Positions 17,435 to 25,268 of a DNA stretch of 64,000 nucleotides are shown piece by piece; the first letter of the stretch is position 1; each line of letters starts with the position of its first letter. The DNA is from JAWHTC01 sp032586155 (GTDB lineage Bacteria > Pseudomonadota > Alphaproteobacteria > Rhodobacterales > Rhodobacteraceae). Made by a program: the position numbers and the translations under genes. The notes under the pieces are model-generated. The model was given only the letters and a program-made list of their open reading frames with translations. It was not told the origin of the DNA and did no database searches. The stretch lies in assembly GCF_032586155.1 (NCBI RefSeq), contig NZ_JAWHTC010000001.1:124001-188000 (forward strand), given 5' to 3'.

Positions 17435-17902
17435 TCAGTGGCAGCAGAACGAGCCGAGCTTGGCGCCGCTCATCAGGCGGTCGAAATGACGGCCTTTCAT
17501 ATGCACCAGCGTGCGGTGATCGCCAGCTTCGAACCAGACCTCGTCGAGGCCCATCATCTGCTTGTCCATCACCACCGGTACACCATAGGCAACGCCGACG
17601 GGTGGCGCTGCGCCGATCTCGCAATCATCGAACACTTCGGTGACTTCCTCTTCGGGGGCAAGGCCGAGACGCCGATGCAGTATCGATTGAAGCTCGTGCA
17701 GGTCGATCATCATGTGGCTGGGCAGAACCGCGACAAAGGGGCCTTCTTCCATGTGAATCAGCACCGATTTTGCAAGGTGATCGCCCGGCACATGGGCCTG
17801 TTCGGCAGTCTCGCTGGCGGTTGCGGTATAGGGATGGGCAAGCATGTCGAACGGCAAGCCTTTAGCGTCGAGGTGATGCTTGAGACGGGATGCAATAGCC
17901 AT
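17435..17902 (-). CDS. YbaK/EbsC family aminoacyl-tRNA deacylase
   Basis: 155-residue editing-domain protein that hydrolyses mischarged tRNA (Cys-tRNA(Pro) or related). Family features are SETAEQAHVPGDHLAKSVLIHM with the conserved Lys, FVAVLPSHMMIDL, FDDCEIGAAPPVGVAYGVPVVMD and EVWFEAGDHRTLVHMKGRHFDRLM. The start is fixed by AGGAGG 7 bp before the ATG; a longer in-frame extension upstream is ignored. It is monocistronic. Confidence 0.9.
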   Translation of the reverse strand: MAIASRLKHHLDAKGLPFDMLAHPYTATASETAEQAHVPGDHLAKSVLIHMEEGPFVAVLPSHMMIDLHELQSILHRRLGLAPEEEVTEVFDDCEIGAAPPVGVAYGVPVVMDKQMMGLDEVWFEAGDHRTLVHMKGRHFDRLMSGAKLGSFCCH

Positions 17903-18170
17903 TGTGTCCTCCTGTAACAGAGGGCGCAGCGGCCGCATGGGTGCCTGTAAAAAACGTTCCGAAGAAAACGCTGTTGCTTTTGAAGGCGCCGCGTCTTTGC
18001 AGTTTCTGCGTTGCGGACGCTTTGCCACATCGATGGTCCACAGCGATGTGTCGAAACGCTTCTGTGGGGCGCAACCGGGGCGCCCTTTGGGGTTTCGTGA
18101 TGGGGGTATTGTGACTCCGAAGCGGTGAGTCGGGCAAGGGGGCGGTGTGGGTGTCGAGAAAAATTGTCAT

Positions 18171-18192
18171 AGGGCGGGGCTCGCCCCGCCTT
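18171..18192. repeat. GC-rich intergenic palindrome
   Basis: GGCGGGGC-TC-GCCCCGCC perfect inverted repeat, flanked by A/T bases. It is REP-like. It lies upstream of the deacylase gene and has no T tract supporting termination. Confidence 0.55.
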
Positions 18193-18342
18193 CTGCCTGT
18201 TGGATTGGCTCATCCGATCATGTCGAGCACCGCGGGCGCGCCAGAGTGGGTGAGAGGTGCGCCTGATCTTGAAGATCAGTAATCCTCTCGGGTGCTCGAG
18301 AGCGCGGCGGATCTCGGCACATTTGATCTGGGGCGATGATCG

Positions 18343-18375
18343 AAAACAGCGCGTCCCCGAACAACGAGGACGCGC
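18343..18375 (-). terminator. Terminator of the outer membrane protein gene
   Basis: On the minus strand, GCGCGTCC and GGACGCGC (18375-18368 and 18356-18349) form a perfect 8-bp stem followed by TGTTTT. It lies 43 bp after the stop. Confidence 0.75.
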
Positions 18376-18417
18376 ACGATGGCCCAGCGGAATGGCTTTT
18401 CGCCTTGGCGCGATGGC

Positions 18418-19083
18418 CTAGAAGTTGAAGCGGATACCAACCCGCAGCGCGTGCTGGGTGACGTCAACCGGCATGGTGACGCCCGGGAAGGTCGGTGCCA
18501 GCGCCCCGTTTGCAGTGCCGAAATCGGTATAGCGGTATTCGGCGCGCATCACGGTGTTGGGCGCGAGTTCCATGTCCATGCCGAAGCCGGCAGTCCAGCC
18601 GTTCAGCCGTTCGTTGTAACCGCCACCCGGCGGAACCGGTACGGACGGGCCGCCCAGGAAGTCAAAATCGCCGACGGCCCAGCCAGCGGTGGCATAGTAG
18701 AGCGTCGGTTTGTTGCCCAATGCCCCGGCATAACCGAGAACACCGCGCAACGAGCCTTGCCAGTTGCCCTGGACCACGCCTTGCGACGTGGCGCCGGTGG
18801 TGTTGACGAAACTGCCTTCCAGGCTCGACATTTCAAGGTCGATCTCGCCGCCCCAGACGGTGTTGCCGTTCTGCACGGCATAGCCCATGAACCCGCCGAT
18901 CAGAATGCCATCCGGGCTGGAATTGCCGGAAGGTGCGAGGTTCGAGAAGCTGTGATTGGCATCGCCCAGGCCATAGCCAAGGGTGATACCGCCATAGAGC
19001 CCGCTCCAATCCTGGGCCGCGACGGCAACCGGAAGTGCGAGGATTGCGGTTGTTGTAATGAGAAGTGATTTCAAATTGCGCAT
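18418..19083 (-). CDS. Outer membrane beta-barrel (porin-like) protein
   Basis: 221-residue exported protein. The signal peptide MRNLKSLLITTTAILALPVAVAA is followed by QDWSGLYGGITLGYGLG, the start of the OmpA-like/outer-membrane beta-barrel family common in Rhizobiales and Rhodobacterales (Omp25/RopB type). Alternating strands run throughout and the chain ends VGIRFNF with the terminal Phe of the BAM signal. The ATG has GGAGGAACG upstream. It is a single gene with its own terminator, probably a structural surface barrel. Confidence 0.88.
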   Translation of the reverse strand: MRNLKSLLITTTAILALPVAVAAQDWSGLYGGITLGYGLGDANHSFSNLAPSGNSSPDGILIGGFMGYAVQNGNTVWGGEIDLEMSSLEGSFVNTTGATSQGVVQGNWQGSLRGVLGYAGALGNKPTLYYATAGWAVGDFDFLGGPSVPVPPGGGYNERLNGWTAGFGMDMELAPNTVMRAEYRYTDFGTANGALAPTFPGVTMPVDVTQHALRVGIRFNF

Positions 19084-19514
19084 GTCGTTCCTCCATATCT
19101 GTAGGATGCCCCGTGGGCGTCCGAGCCCGGGAGGCGACTCGTTACATACGGGCATAGTATACTCGGGTTTAGCTTGAATGGCTCTGAGGTGGGTCAAATC
19201 GGGAGGGTGATGGTGGGGTGAAACCCCACCCTACGGACGGTTTCTGGCGCACCGTCAGCCACAAACGCCGCGCCCGGCCCGGGGTGGGAGCGGAACGCGC
19301 CCGCCCATGGGGGCGGGACGGGCGCGTGCCCAAATCTGTGATTTGGGCATTGGGGAGTCAGGGAGAGTGTGGCGCCTTTGAAAGGGTTGGAGCTTGGGAG
19401 TAAACCAAGCTCAATTGCAGACAAGCTTGCGTTTCCCCATTTTTCAAGCAAAGAATACTCAACTTATTGCTGAATGCGGCGGGCGCAATTCATTTTTGTC
19501 TAGGGGGAGCGGGC
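19084..19514. repeat. Intergenic region with two dispersed repeat elements
   Basis: Bases 19210-19235 repeat the GGTGGGGT-GAA-ACCCCACC element of 14.19 kb. Bases 19258-19355 repeat the GCCACAAACGCCGCGCCCGG...GCGCGTGCCCAAATC element of 17.17 kb, here with an inserted GC-rich hairpin. They sit side by side here but apart elsewhere, so they are independent modules. Confidence 0.7.
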
Positions 19515-20337
19515 TTGGCAGGTAGAAAAGTCAAGGAATTTGAAGAATACCTTGTTGGCGGCGGTGAAGCTCAAGTCGACCACGATCAATACATAGATTG
19601 CCCCGCGTCTGCATTCCTTCGATATTGTATAGAGGCAAAGGATGCGGTTGATCTTTGTGCCCGGCATTTCCCGAAGAAGAAAAGCGATGGCGAGTACTCC
19701 AAGGCATCTCAAGATAGCTTGGAGCACATAGTAATTGCTATGCTACCTGCAATAATGGGTCATTTTGAAACCTATCAAAGGTATTTATTTGCAGGTGTTT
19801 TTGATCGCACGGTCTTCTTAGAAAAATTCGAAGTGTCAGCGTTCTTCAAACGGCTCGCTAAGGAAACCAATATTGAAATTGACCACCTTAGACTCGCTGC
19901 ACATCGAAGTGGTGGAGCAAGTTCAGTAGGTCTTATTTTGGCCGATTGTATGAACGGATGGCACGCCCCGGAACGCGTGAATGAGTTTTTTTTACGCGTT
20001 TGGTTTCAAAAAGCAGTTTTTTTCAACCAACGACAGCCAACGCTTGCGCGTACTTTGGCAGTTAAGGCATTCGATTGTTCACACTGGTGGCACATTGACA
20101 CTTCCAGACGCGCAGAAAGTCCCTGAGCTTGCCGCGAACGGGGATCAAAACATTGTTTTTGAGAAAAATTTCGTTTTTGAAGTGGCTAGAAAAATACATC
20201 CCGTGGTTCGAGACTCAACCATGCGACTGAAGGAGGCTTTCGAGTCACGTTTGTTGCCAAGTGTGACAGAGAAAGAACGGAACGAAATTGAGCATTTTTT
20301 CACAGTAAAGTCATCTATTCCTGCTTGGTTGAAATAA
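19515..20337 (+). pseudogene. HEPN-like protein gene interrupted by a frameshift at a T8 run
   Basis: Two overlapping open frames read as one protein of about 273 residues if one T is removed from the T8 run at 19986-19993: ...APERVNEFF then YAFGFKKQFFSTNDSQ. The reconstructed C-terminal half carries LRHSIVHTGG (20062-20091), an R-X4-H motif of the kind found in HEPN domains, many of which are ribonucleases of toxin or defence systems. The start is taken as the TTG after AGGGGGAG. The gene is clearly AT-richer than its neighbours, which suggests transfer. It ends 2 bp from the uvrB stop. It may be a true pseudogene, a sequencing error in the homopolymer, or a slippage-dependent gene. No family name is certain. 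Confidence 0.6.
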
Positions 20338-20339
20338 CC

Positions 20340-22538
20340 TCACCGCCCCCGCCGCTTCACATTCCCGCCACGCTGCCCAGCCCGGCCAGCCGTTGAGCGC
20401 CCCCGGGACCCAACAGCCGCCTCCGAGGCCTTCTCGACCGCATATTGCCGCGCCAGCGGATCGTCGGCGATGGCCAGATCGACCGCTTCCAGCCGTTTGA
20501 CCTCGTCGCGCAACCGGGCGGCCTCTTCGAATTCGAGGTTCTCGGCGGCCTTGCGCATGTCGGCGCGCAGGCCATCGAGAACAGCCTCGAGATTGGCGCC
20601 GTGCAAGGGTTTGTCGATCTTGGCGGTGACGCGGGACATGTCCACGTCGCCCTGGTAGAGGCCGGCCAACACATCCTCGACGTTTTTCTTAACCGTTTCC
20701 GGCGTGATGCCGTGTTCCGTATTGTAGGTGATCTGGCGGGCGCGGCGGCGGTTGGTTTCATTCAATGCGCGCTCCATGCTGCCGGTGATACGGTCGGCAT
20801 ACATGATCACCCGGCCATCGGCGTTCCGCGCGGCGCGGCCGATCGTCTGGATCAGCGAGGTTTCGGAACGCAGGAAGCCCTCTTTATCCGCATCAAGAAT
20901 GGCGACCAGCCCGCATTCGGGGATGTCGAGCCCTTCGCGCAAAAGGTTGATGCCGATCAGAACGTCGAAGGCGCCAAGCCGCAGATCGCGCAGGATTTCG
21001 ATGCGTTCCAGCGTGTCGATGTCGGAATGCATGTAACGGACGCGGATGCCCTGTTCGTGAAGGTATTCGGTCAGGTCCTCGGCCATGCGCTTGGTCAGGG
21101 TGGTGACAAGGATGCGCATGCCGCGGGCGGAGACGATGCGGATTTCATCGAGCAGATCGTCGACCTGTGTTTCAACGGGGCGGATTTCCACCTCGGGATC
21201 GAGCAGGCCCGTTGGGCGGATCACCTGTTCAGTGAAGACACCGCCGGATTGGTCCAGCTCCCACGCCGCCGGGGTGGCCGAGACGAAAACCGATTGCGGC
21301 CGCATGGCATCCCATTCCTCGAATTTGAGCGGGCGGTTGTCCATGCAGGACGGCAGGCGGAATCCATGTTCGGCGAGCGTGAACTTGCGCCGGTAGTCGC
21401 CCTTGTACATGCCGCCGATTTGCGGCACCGATACGTGGCTCTCGTCGGCAAACACGATGGCGTTGTCGGGGATGAATTCAAACAGGGTGGGGGGCGGCTC
21501 GCCGGGCGCGCGGCCGGTGAGATAGCGCGAATAGTTCTCGATCCCGTTGCAGACGCCGGTGGCTTCGAGCATTTCCAGATCGAAATTGGTGCGCTGCTCC
21601 AACCGCTGGGCCTCGAGCAGTTTGCCGTCATCGACCAGCTGGGAGAGGCGCTGTTTCAGCTCGAGTTTGATGCTTTGGATGGCCTGCTGCATCGTCGGTT
21701 TTGGGGTCACGTAGTGGGAATTGGCGTAGACCCGGATCTGCTCCATCGTATCGGTCTTTTCGCCCGTCAGGGGGTCGAATTCGACGATGGATTCGAGTTC
21801 TTCCCCAAAGAAGGACAGGCGCCAGGCACGGTCTTCGAGGTGAGCGGGGAAGATCTCCAGGCTGTCGCCGCGTACACGGAAGCTGCCACGCTGGAAGGCC
21901 TGGTCATTGCGGCGGTATTGCTGGGCGACGAGATCGGTGATCACGGCGCGCTGATCATACAGGCCGCCGACCTTCAGATCCTGGGTCATGGCGCCGTAAG
22001 TCTCGACAGAGCCGATGCCGTAGATGCAGGACACCGAAGCGACGATGATCACGTCATCACGTTCCAGAAGGGCGCGCGTGGCCGAGTGCCGCATGCGGTC
22101 GATCTGTTCGTTGATCTGCGATTCCTTCTCGATATAGGTGTCCGAGCGGGCGACGTAAGCCTCGGGCTGGTAATAGTCATAAAAGCTGACGAAATACTCG
22201 ACCGAGTTTTCTGGAAAGAAGCCTTTCATTTCACCGTAAAGCTGCGCCGCGAGCGTCTTGTTGGGGGCCAGGATGATGGCGGGGCGTTGGGTTTCCTCGA
22301 TCACCTTGGCCATGGTGAAGGTCTTGCCGGTGCCGGTCGCGCCCAGAAGCACCTGATTGCGCTCGCCTTCGTTGATGGCCTCGGTCAGTTCGACAATCGC
22401 GGTGGGCTGGTCACCCGCGGGTTCGAAATCGCTGTGCATGACAAAGCGCTTGCCCCCCTCGAGCTTTTGCCGGGTTTTCACGTCGGCGGCCTGGGCGTGC
22501 ATCATCGGCTGAGACTTGTCGGAATGGACGTGGGGCAT
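20340..22538 (-). CDS. uvrB: Excinuclease ABC subunit UvrB
   Basis: 732-residue DNA-damage recognition helicase of nucleotide excision repair, working with UvrA and UvrC in the cytosol. The Walker A motif GATGTGKT is at residues 66-73. The damage-probing beta-hairpin is YFVSFYDYYQPEAYVARSD. Helicase motifs DESH, SATPAAWEL, INLLREGLDIPE and QTIGRAARN follow. The C-terminal UVR motif (AAENLEFEEAARLRDEVKRLE) binds UvrC. The tail is slightly long and basic. The family identity is certain. A LexA-type box lies upstream. Confidence 0.98.
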   Translation of the reverse strand: MPHVHSDKSQPMMHAQAADVKTRQKLEGGKRFVMHSDFEPAGDQPTAIVELTEAINEGERNQVLLGATGTGKTFTMAKVIEETQRPAIILAPNKTLAAQLYGEMKGFFPENSVEYFVSFYDYYQPEAYVARSDTYIEKESQINEQIDRMRHSATRALLERDDVIIVASVSCIYGIGSVETYGAMTQDLKVGGLYDQRAVITDLVAQQYRRNDQAFQRGSFRVRGDSLEIFPAHLEDRAWRLSFFGEELESIVEFDPLTGEKTDTMEQIRVYANSHYVTPKPTMQQAIQSIKLELKQRLSQLVDDGKLLEAQRLEQRTNFDLEMLEATGVCNGIENYSRYLTGRAPGEPPPTLFEFIPDNAIVFADESHVSVPQIGGMYKGDYRRKFTLAEHGFRLPSCMDNRPLKFEEWDAMRPQSVFVSATPAAWELDQSGGVFTEQVIRPTGLLDPEVEIRPVETQVDDLLDEIRIVSARGMRILVTTLTKRMAEDLTEYLHEQGIRVRYMHSDIDTLERIEILRDLRLGAFDVLIGINLLREGLDIPECGLVAILDADKEGFLRSETSLIQTIGRAARNADGRVIMYADRITGSMERALNETNRRRARQITYNTEHGITPETVKKNVEDVLAGLYQGDVDMSRVTAKIDKPLHGANLEAVLDGLRADMRKAAENLEFEEAARLRDEVKRLEAVDLAIADDPLARQYAVEKASEAAVGSRGRSTAGRAGQRGGNVKRRGR

Positions 22539-22557
22539 GGAGAATCCTTCACCTGAG

Positions 22558-22572
22558 GTTCCATATTTGTTC
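22558..22572. promoter_or_regulatory. LexA/SOS box upstream of uvrB
   Basis: GTTCCATATTTGTTC, an exact GTTC-N7-GTTC direct repeat, is the LexA operator consensus known for alphaproteobacteria. It lies 20 bp upstream of the uvrB start codon, which fits SOS control of uvrB. Confidence 0.85.
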
Positions 22573-22947
22573 TTTTGGCGGACAGGTTCAAGGGGGCGGC
22601 GCGGGGATGGTGACAGGAGGTGTCAGAAGGACGCCGACAGGATCGACAAGGGAGGGCTGTTTCGCGGACTTACCCCTCCTTGGCGCAACATTCGTAAACT
22701 TGACCACATGGTAAATTAATAATTGTTGCGATTGACCTAGGGGCATTGTTACAAAAAACAGGCAAGCAGCAAGCTTGGTTGTCCCCGCGCTGCAACACAC
22801 CCACCCCTCGCTCCCTGTGGTGTGGGGACAACCAACGCCTGATCGCTGATTTTCCGCAAAACCCGGCTCTATCCCGCCGATTTCGGCCTTGCCGCCCAGC
22901 ACCGCTTGAGGTTAAACCAAGGGCGTCTCAAGCAAGGAGCCACGCCC
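22573..22947. other. Intergenic region between divergent uvrB and complex I subunit gene
   Basis: 375 bp carrying both promoters. No convincing gene or structured RNA was seen. Confidence 0.5.
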
Positions 22948-23259
22948 ATGCCCGCACGGATCTATCGCCCGGCCAAAACCGCCATGTCCTCTGGCACAGC
23001 CAAGTCGAAATCCTGGGTGCTGGAATATGTCGCCGACCAATCGCGCGAGATTGATCCGCTGATGGGTTGGACCTCGTCGGATGATACGCAGGCGCAAGTG
23101 CGGCTGAAGTTCCCGTCAAAAGAGGCGGCGCTGGACTATGCCGAAGAGCACGGTATCGACACGGTGGTGAGCGAGCCCCATTCCCGCAAGTACAATATCC
23201 GCCCCGGTGGCTATGGCGACAACTTCGCCACCAACCGGCGCGAGCCTTGGACGCACTAA
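22948..23259 (+). CDS. ETC complex I subunit (NDUFS4/AQDQ-like) accessory protein
   Basis: 103-residue protein beginning MPARIYRPAKTAMSSGTAKSK, with WVLEYVADQSREIDPLMGWTSSDDTQAQVRLKF and the C-terminal YNIRPGGYGDNF. This is the conserved region of the NDUFS4 (18-kDa) supernumerary subunit of NADH:quinone oxidoreductase in alphaproteobacteria. It should sit on the matrix-equivalent (cytosolic) arm of complex I. The ATG follows AAGGAGCC. It is monocistronic and next to tRNA-Arg; the main nuo genes are not in this window. Confidence 0.92.
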   Translation: MPARIYRPAKTAMSSGTAKSKSWVLEYVADQSREIDPLMGWTSSDDTQAQVRLKFPSKEAALDYAEEHGIDTVVSEPHSRKYNIRPGGYGDNFATNRREPWTH

Positions 23260-23341
23260 GCGCCCCTGGCAGCGACAGCCACAACAGCCTGTCCGAACTC
23301 CCCTTGCCAAGCGGTCCACAAGGTCGCAAATAGGGGGCAGC

Positions 23342-23418
23342 GGTCCCTTAGCTCAACTGGATAGAGCAGCTGACTTCTAATCAGCAGGTTGAGGGTTCGA
23401 GTCCTTCAGGGATCGCCA
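23342..23418 (+). tRNA. tRNA-Arg (anticodon TCT)
   Basis: 77-nt cloverleaf with CCA encoded. The acceptor GGTCCCT pairs with AGGGATC (one G-U). The D arm is GCTC...GAGC, the anticodon arm GCTGA-CTTCTAA-TCAGC with anticodon TCT, and the T arm GAGGGTTCGAGTCCTTC with one non-canonical pair. It marks the left edge of the accessory region and is a plausible integration target. Confidence 0.96.
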
Positions 23419-23608
23419 TTTAAATCAAAGTCTTATTAGAACTCTAATGCAGCATAGAGGGGAATCTTGTGCGTTTTTTTGTGCGTTTTGCGAAAAAGTG
23501 TTAGGATGCGCTTCGTAGACTTGAGATGGCGCCTGAAGGTGTGAGCCACAAAGCTTAGTTCTCTCCGGCATGCCTGAAGCCATCGATTGAAGGGAGGCGC
23601 GTAAATAC

Positions 23609-24025
23609 GTGGCGAATACGTACACAGACGAAAACGGCAAATTTGCTCGTGGCAACCCAGGCAAACCACGTGGTGCACGTAACACCGCCACAAAAGCCGT
23701 GGAGGGCCTGCTTCAAGGCGAAGCTGAAAGTTTGACCCGTAAGGCCATCGACTTGGCCTTGGAAGGCGATACCGTTGCGCTGCGTCTATGTCTGGAGCGC
23801 ATAGCGCCGCGACGGAAGGACACGGCGGTGCAATTTGAGCTTCCCCCCATGGAATGCGCTCAGGACGCCGCAGAGGCCGCTCAAGCGGTTCTTCAGGCTG
23901 TCTCTGATGGAGACCTTACTCCGATCGAGGCATCAACCGTGATGAGTCTGATCGAGCAGTACCGGCGCACTTTGGAAGTGACTGAATTCGAGATGCGCAT
24001 CCAAGCATTGGAGATGGGAAGATGA
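23609..24025 (+). CDS. DUF5681 domain protein (phage/terminase-associated)
   Basis: 138-residue protein. The N-terminus GKFARGNPGKPRGARNTATKAVEGLL is the DUF5681 signature found in small proteins next to phage terminase genes. A helical body (about 35-60) and a glutamate-rich C-terminus follow. The GTG start has GGGAGGCG upstream. It overlaps the next gene by ATGA. No terminase large subunit or integrase follows, so this is most likely a remnant of an element integrated near the tRNA-Arg. Confidence 0.75.
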   Translation: MANTYTDENGKFARGNPGKPRGARNTATKAVEGLLQGEAESLTRKAIDLALEGDTVALRLCLERIAPRRKDTAVQFELPPMECAQDAAEAAQAVLQAVSDGDLTPIEASTVMSLIEQYRRTLEVTEFEMRIQALEMGR

Positions 24026-24288
24026 GATTGCGGGAGCGGCTGGCAAAGATGGAGAAGGCAAATGTGGTGGATCGCTCGTACTTCAGTAAGTTGACCGATA
24101 AAGAACTTGCCGAAAGATGGAGGTTCGATTTGAAAGGAGTGGGGGTGGATTGGGAGGAATTCAAAGAGGATCCGTGTGGCTCACTCGAAAGGCACTTCGA
24201 AGGTTATCCTGACGATGAAGGGTTGTTGGCCAGATTGTTGGAATTGATCGATCAAGCTGAAAGCTCGTGGTACGAGTTGGCAGATTAG
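24022..24288 (+). CDS. Hypothetical protein, phage-remnant associated
   Basis: 88-residue charged protein (MRLRERLAKMEKANVVDRSYFSKLTDKELAERW...), not recognised. Its ATG overlaps the DUF5681 stop as ATGA, so the two are coupled. It is acidic at the C-terminus (LLARLLELIDQAESSWYELAD) and has no membrane segment. Confidence 0.6.
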   Translation: MRLRERLAKMEKANVVDRSYFSKLTDKELAERWRFDLKGVGVDWEEFKEDPCGSLERHFEGYPDDEGLLARLLELIDQAESSWYELAD

Positions 24289-24309
24289 AATATCTACACC
24301 GTCTGCCGC

Positions 24310-24530
24310 CCTACCTGCAGGGTGATGCGAAACGGCCCATTGCAGACATTCGTTAACGGTGTGGCGAACGGCTGTTTCGAGCCCAACCTGTTCCTTGGAT
24401 TTTCTCGCTGCTTGCGCTCGCAGCGTCAGGAATGCCACGTGAGCAAGAAGTTCGGTGCCGCTATGCAGCGGAAGCAACGGTCATTCATACAGGCTGCAGC
24501 GAGAATCAAACGTCGAATTCACTAGTCGCG
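24310..24530. repeat. Degenerate dispersed intergenic repeat, copy A
   Basis: Within the 392-bp gap before soxG, this stretch shares ordered blocks with 45090-45360: GAGCCCA..., TTTCTCGCTGC, GCGCTCGCAGCG, CGGTCATTCAT.CAG and AATTCAC. It is decayed and has no coding evidence. Confidence 0.5.
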
Positions 24531-24680
24531 GACGGAATCGAAACTGGACAACTGCGTGGTTACCCCTAACCGATAGTACCTAGGGCCAAAAGATCAGGCA
24601 GTTGTCATCGGAAGTGTCCTGTACGTAGCACCGCCGCGGTCGCAGTAGCGGCAGGTTAGTTCAGAAAGTAGGTCGATATT

Positions 24681-25268
24681 TCAAAGGGCCGAACGGGCGG
24701 CAGTCTCCAAAGCATGGTGCAGAGAGCGCGCGTAAGAGCGAGGGCCAAGAACCGAGTAGTGGCTGGCAGTTTCAAAGCAGATGACCATACAGCTGAGATG
24801 CTCCAGAAGAGCACGCGTAGCACTCCCAGCCTCCATAGCAGCCAAGTTTACTCCGCTCAAACGCTCGAACACGCCCCGGCACATCCCCTCCAGGTCAAAA
24901 CGGCACCAACCATCTGTTTGCTCTGTCACCGACGCCAGTCCGGCCACTGCATCAACGAGTTGGTAGGACATGAGTTCATGCTCTGAGGTCTCCGCCGAGA
25001 TCAGCCACTGGTCCTGTGCGAACCAGCTTGCCGCGTATGAGCCCGCTGCGGCATGCCTCCCCACCTCAGGTAAAGCAAAACCCAGCATTGCTTCGGCAGC
25101 TTTTCGGCCTTCGTCCTCGCGCCCCTTGCGCAGGGCAAGCGAGGCAAGCGCCTGGTTCGGAACCTCAGTGATTGTTAGCCCATTGAACCGGTCGACACGC
25201 GGAGTTTCGCCCCAAAGCGGCGTGATAGTTTGAAGATTAAGCACGCAAGCGCCCTCCTTCGGGGTCAA
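24681..25268 (-). CDS. soxG: Sarcosine oxidase subunit gamma
   Basis: 195-residue gamma subunit of heterotetrameric sarcosine oxidase. It is distantly GcvT-like: NGLTITEVPNQALASLALRKGRE, SWFAQDQWLISAETSEHELM and the C-terminal ETASHYSVLGPRSYARSLHHALE (family pattern). The start overlaps the soxA end by 32 bp, as often in sox operons. It is last gene of soxB-soxD-soxA-soxG. The complex oxidatively demethylates sarcosine or a similar N-methyl amino acid, giving glycine, H2O2 and methylene-tetrahydrofolate. Confidence 0.88.
   Translation of the reverse strand: MTPKEGACVLNLQTITPLWGETPRVDRFNGLTITEVPNQALASLALRKGREDEGRKAAEAMLGFALPEVGRHAAAGSYAASWFAQDQWLISAETSEHELMSYQLVDAVAGLASVTEQTDGWCRFDLEGMCRGVFERLSGVNLAAMEAGSATRALLEHLSCMVICFETASHYSVLGPRSYARSLHHALETAARSAL

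Larger units (their letters stand above)
17903..18417. other. Long intergenic region
   Basis: 515 bp between two minus-strand genes. It holds the promoter region of the deacylase gene, a GC-rich palindrome (18171-18192) and the terminator of the outer membrane protein gene at its right end. No supported coding sequence was seen. Confidence 0.5.

Noticed and set aside
20445..22556. 703-codon open frame antisense to uvrB
   Set aside because: Low-complexity translation; uvrB on the other strand is certain.
22740..22900. Possible small RNA or attenuator with a GTCCCC...GGGGAC pair near 22.8 kb
   Set aside because: The inverted repeat does not pair beyond six bases; too weak.
24515..24526. GAATTCACTAGT resembles a cloning-vector EcoRI-SpeI polylinker
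   Set aside because: Only 12 bp match; flanks are not vector-like and the repeat copy at 45 kb shares GAATTC-like context.
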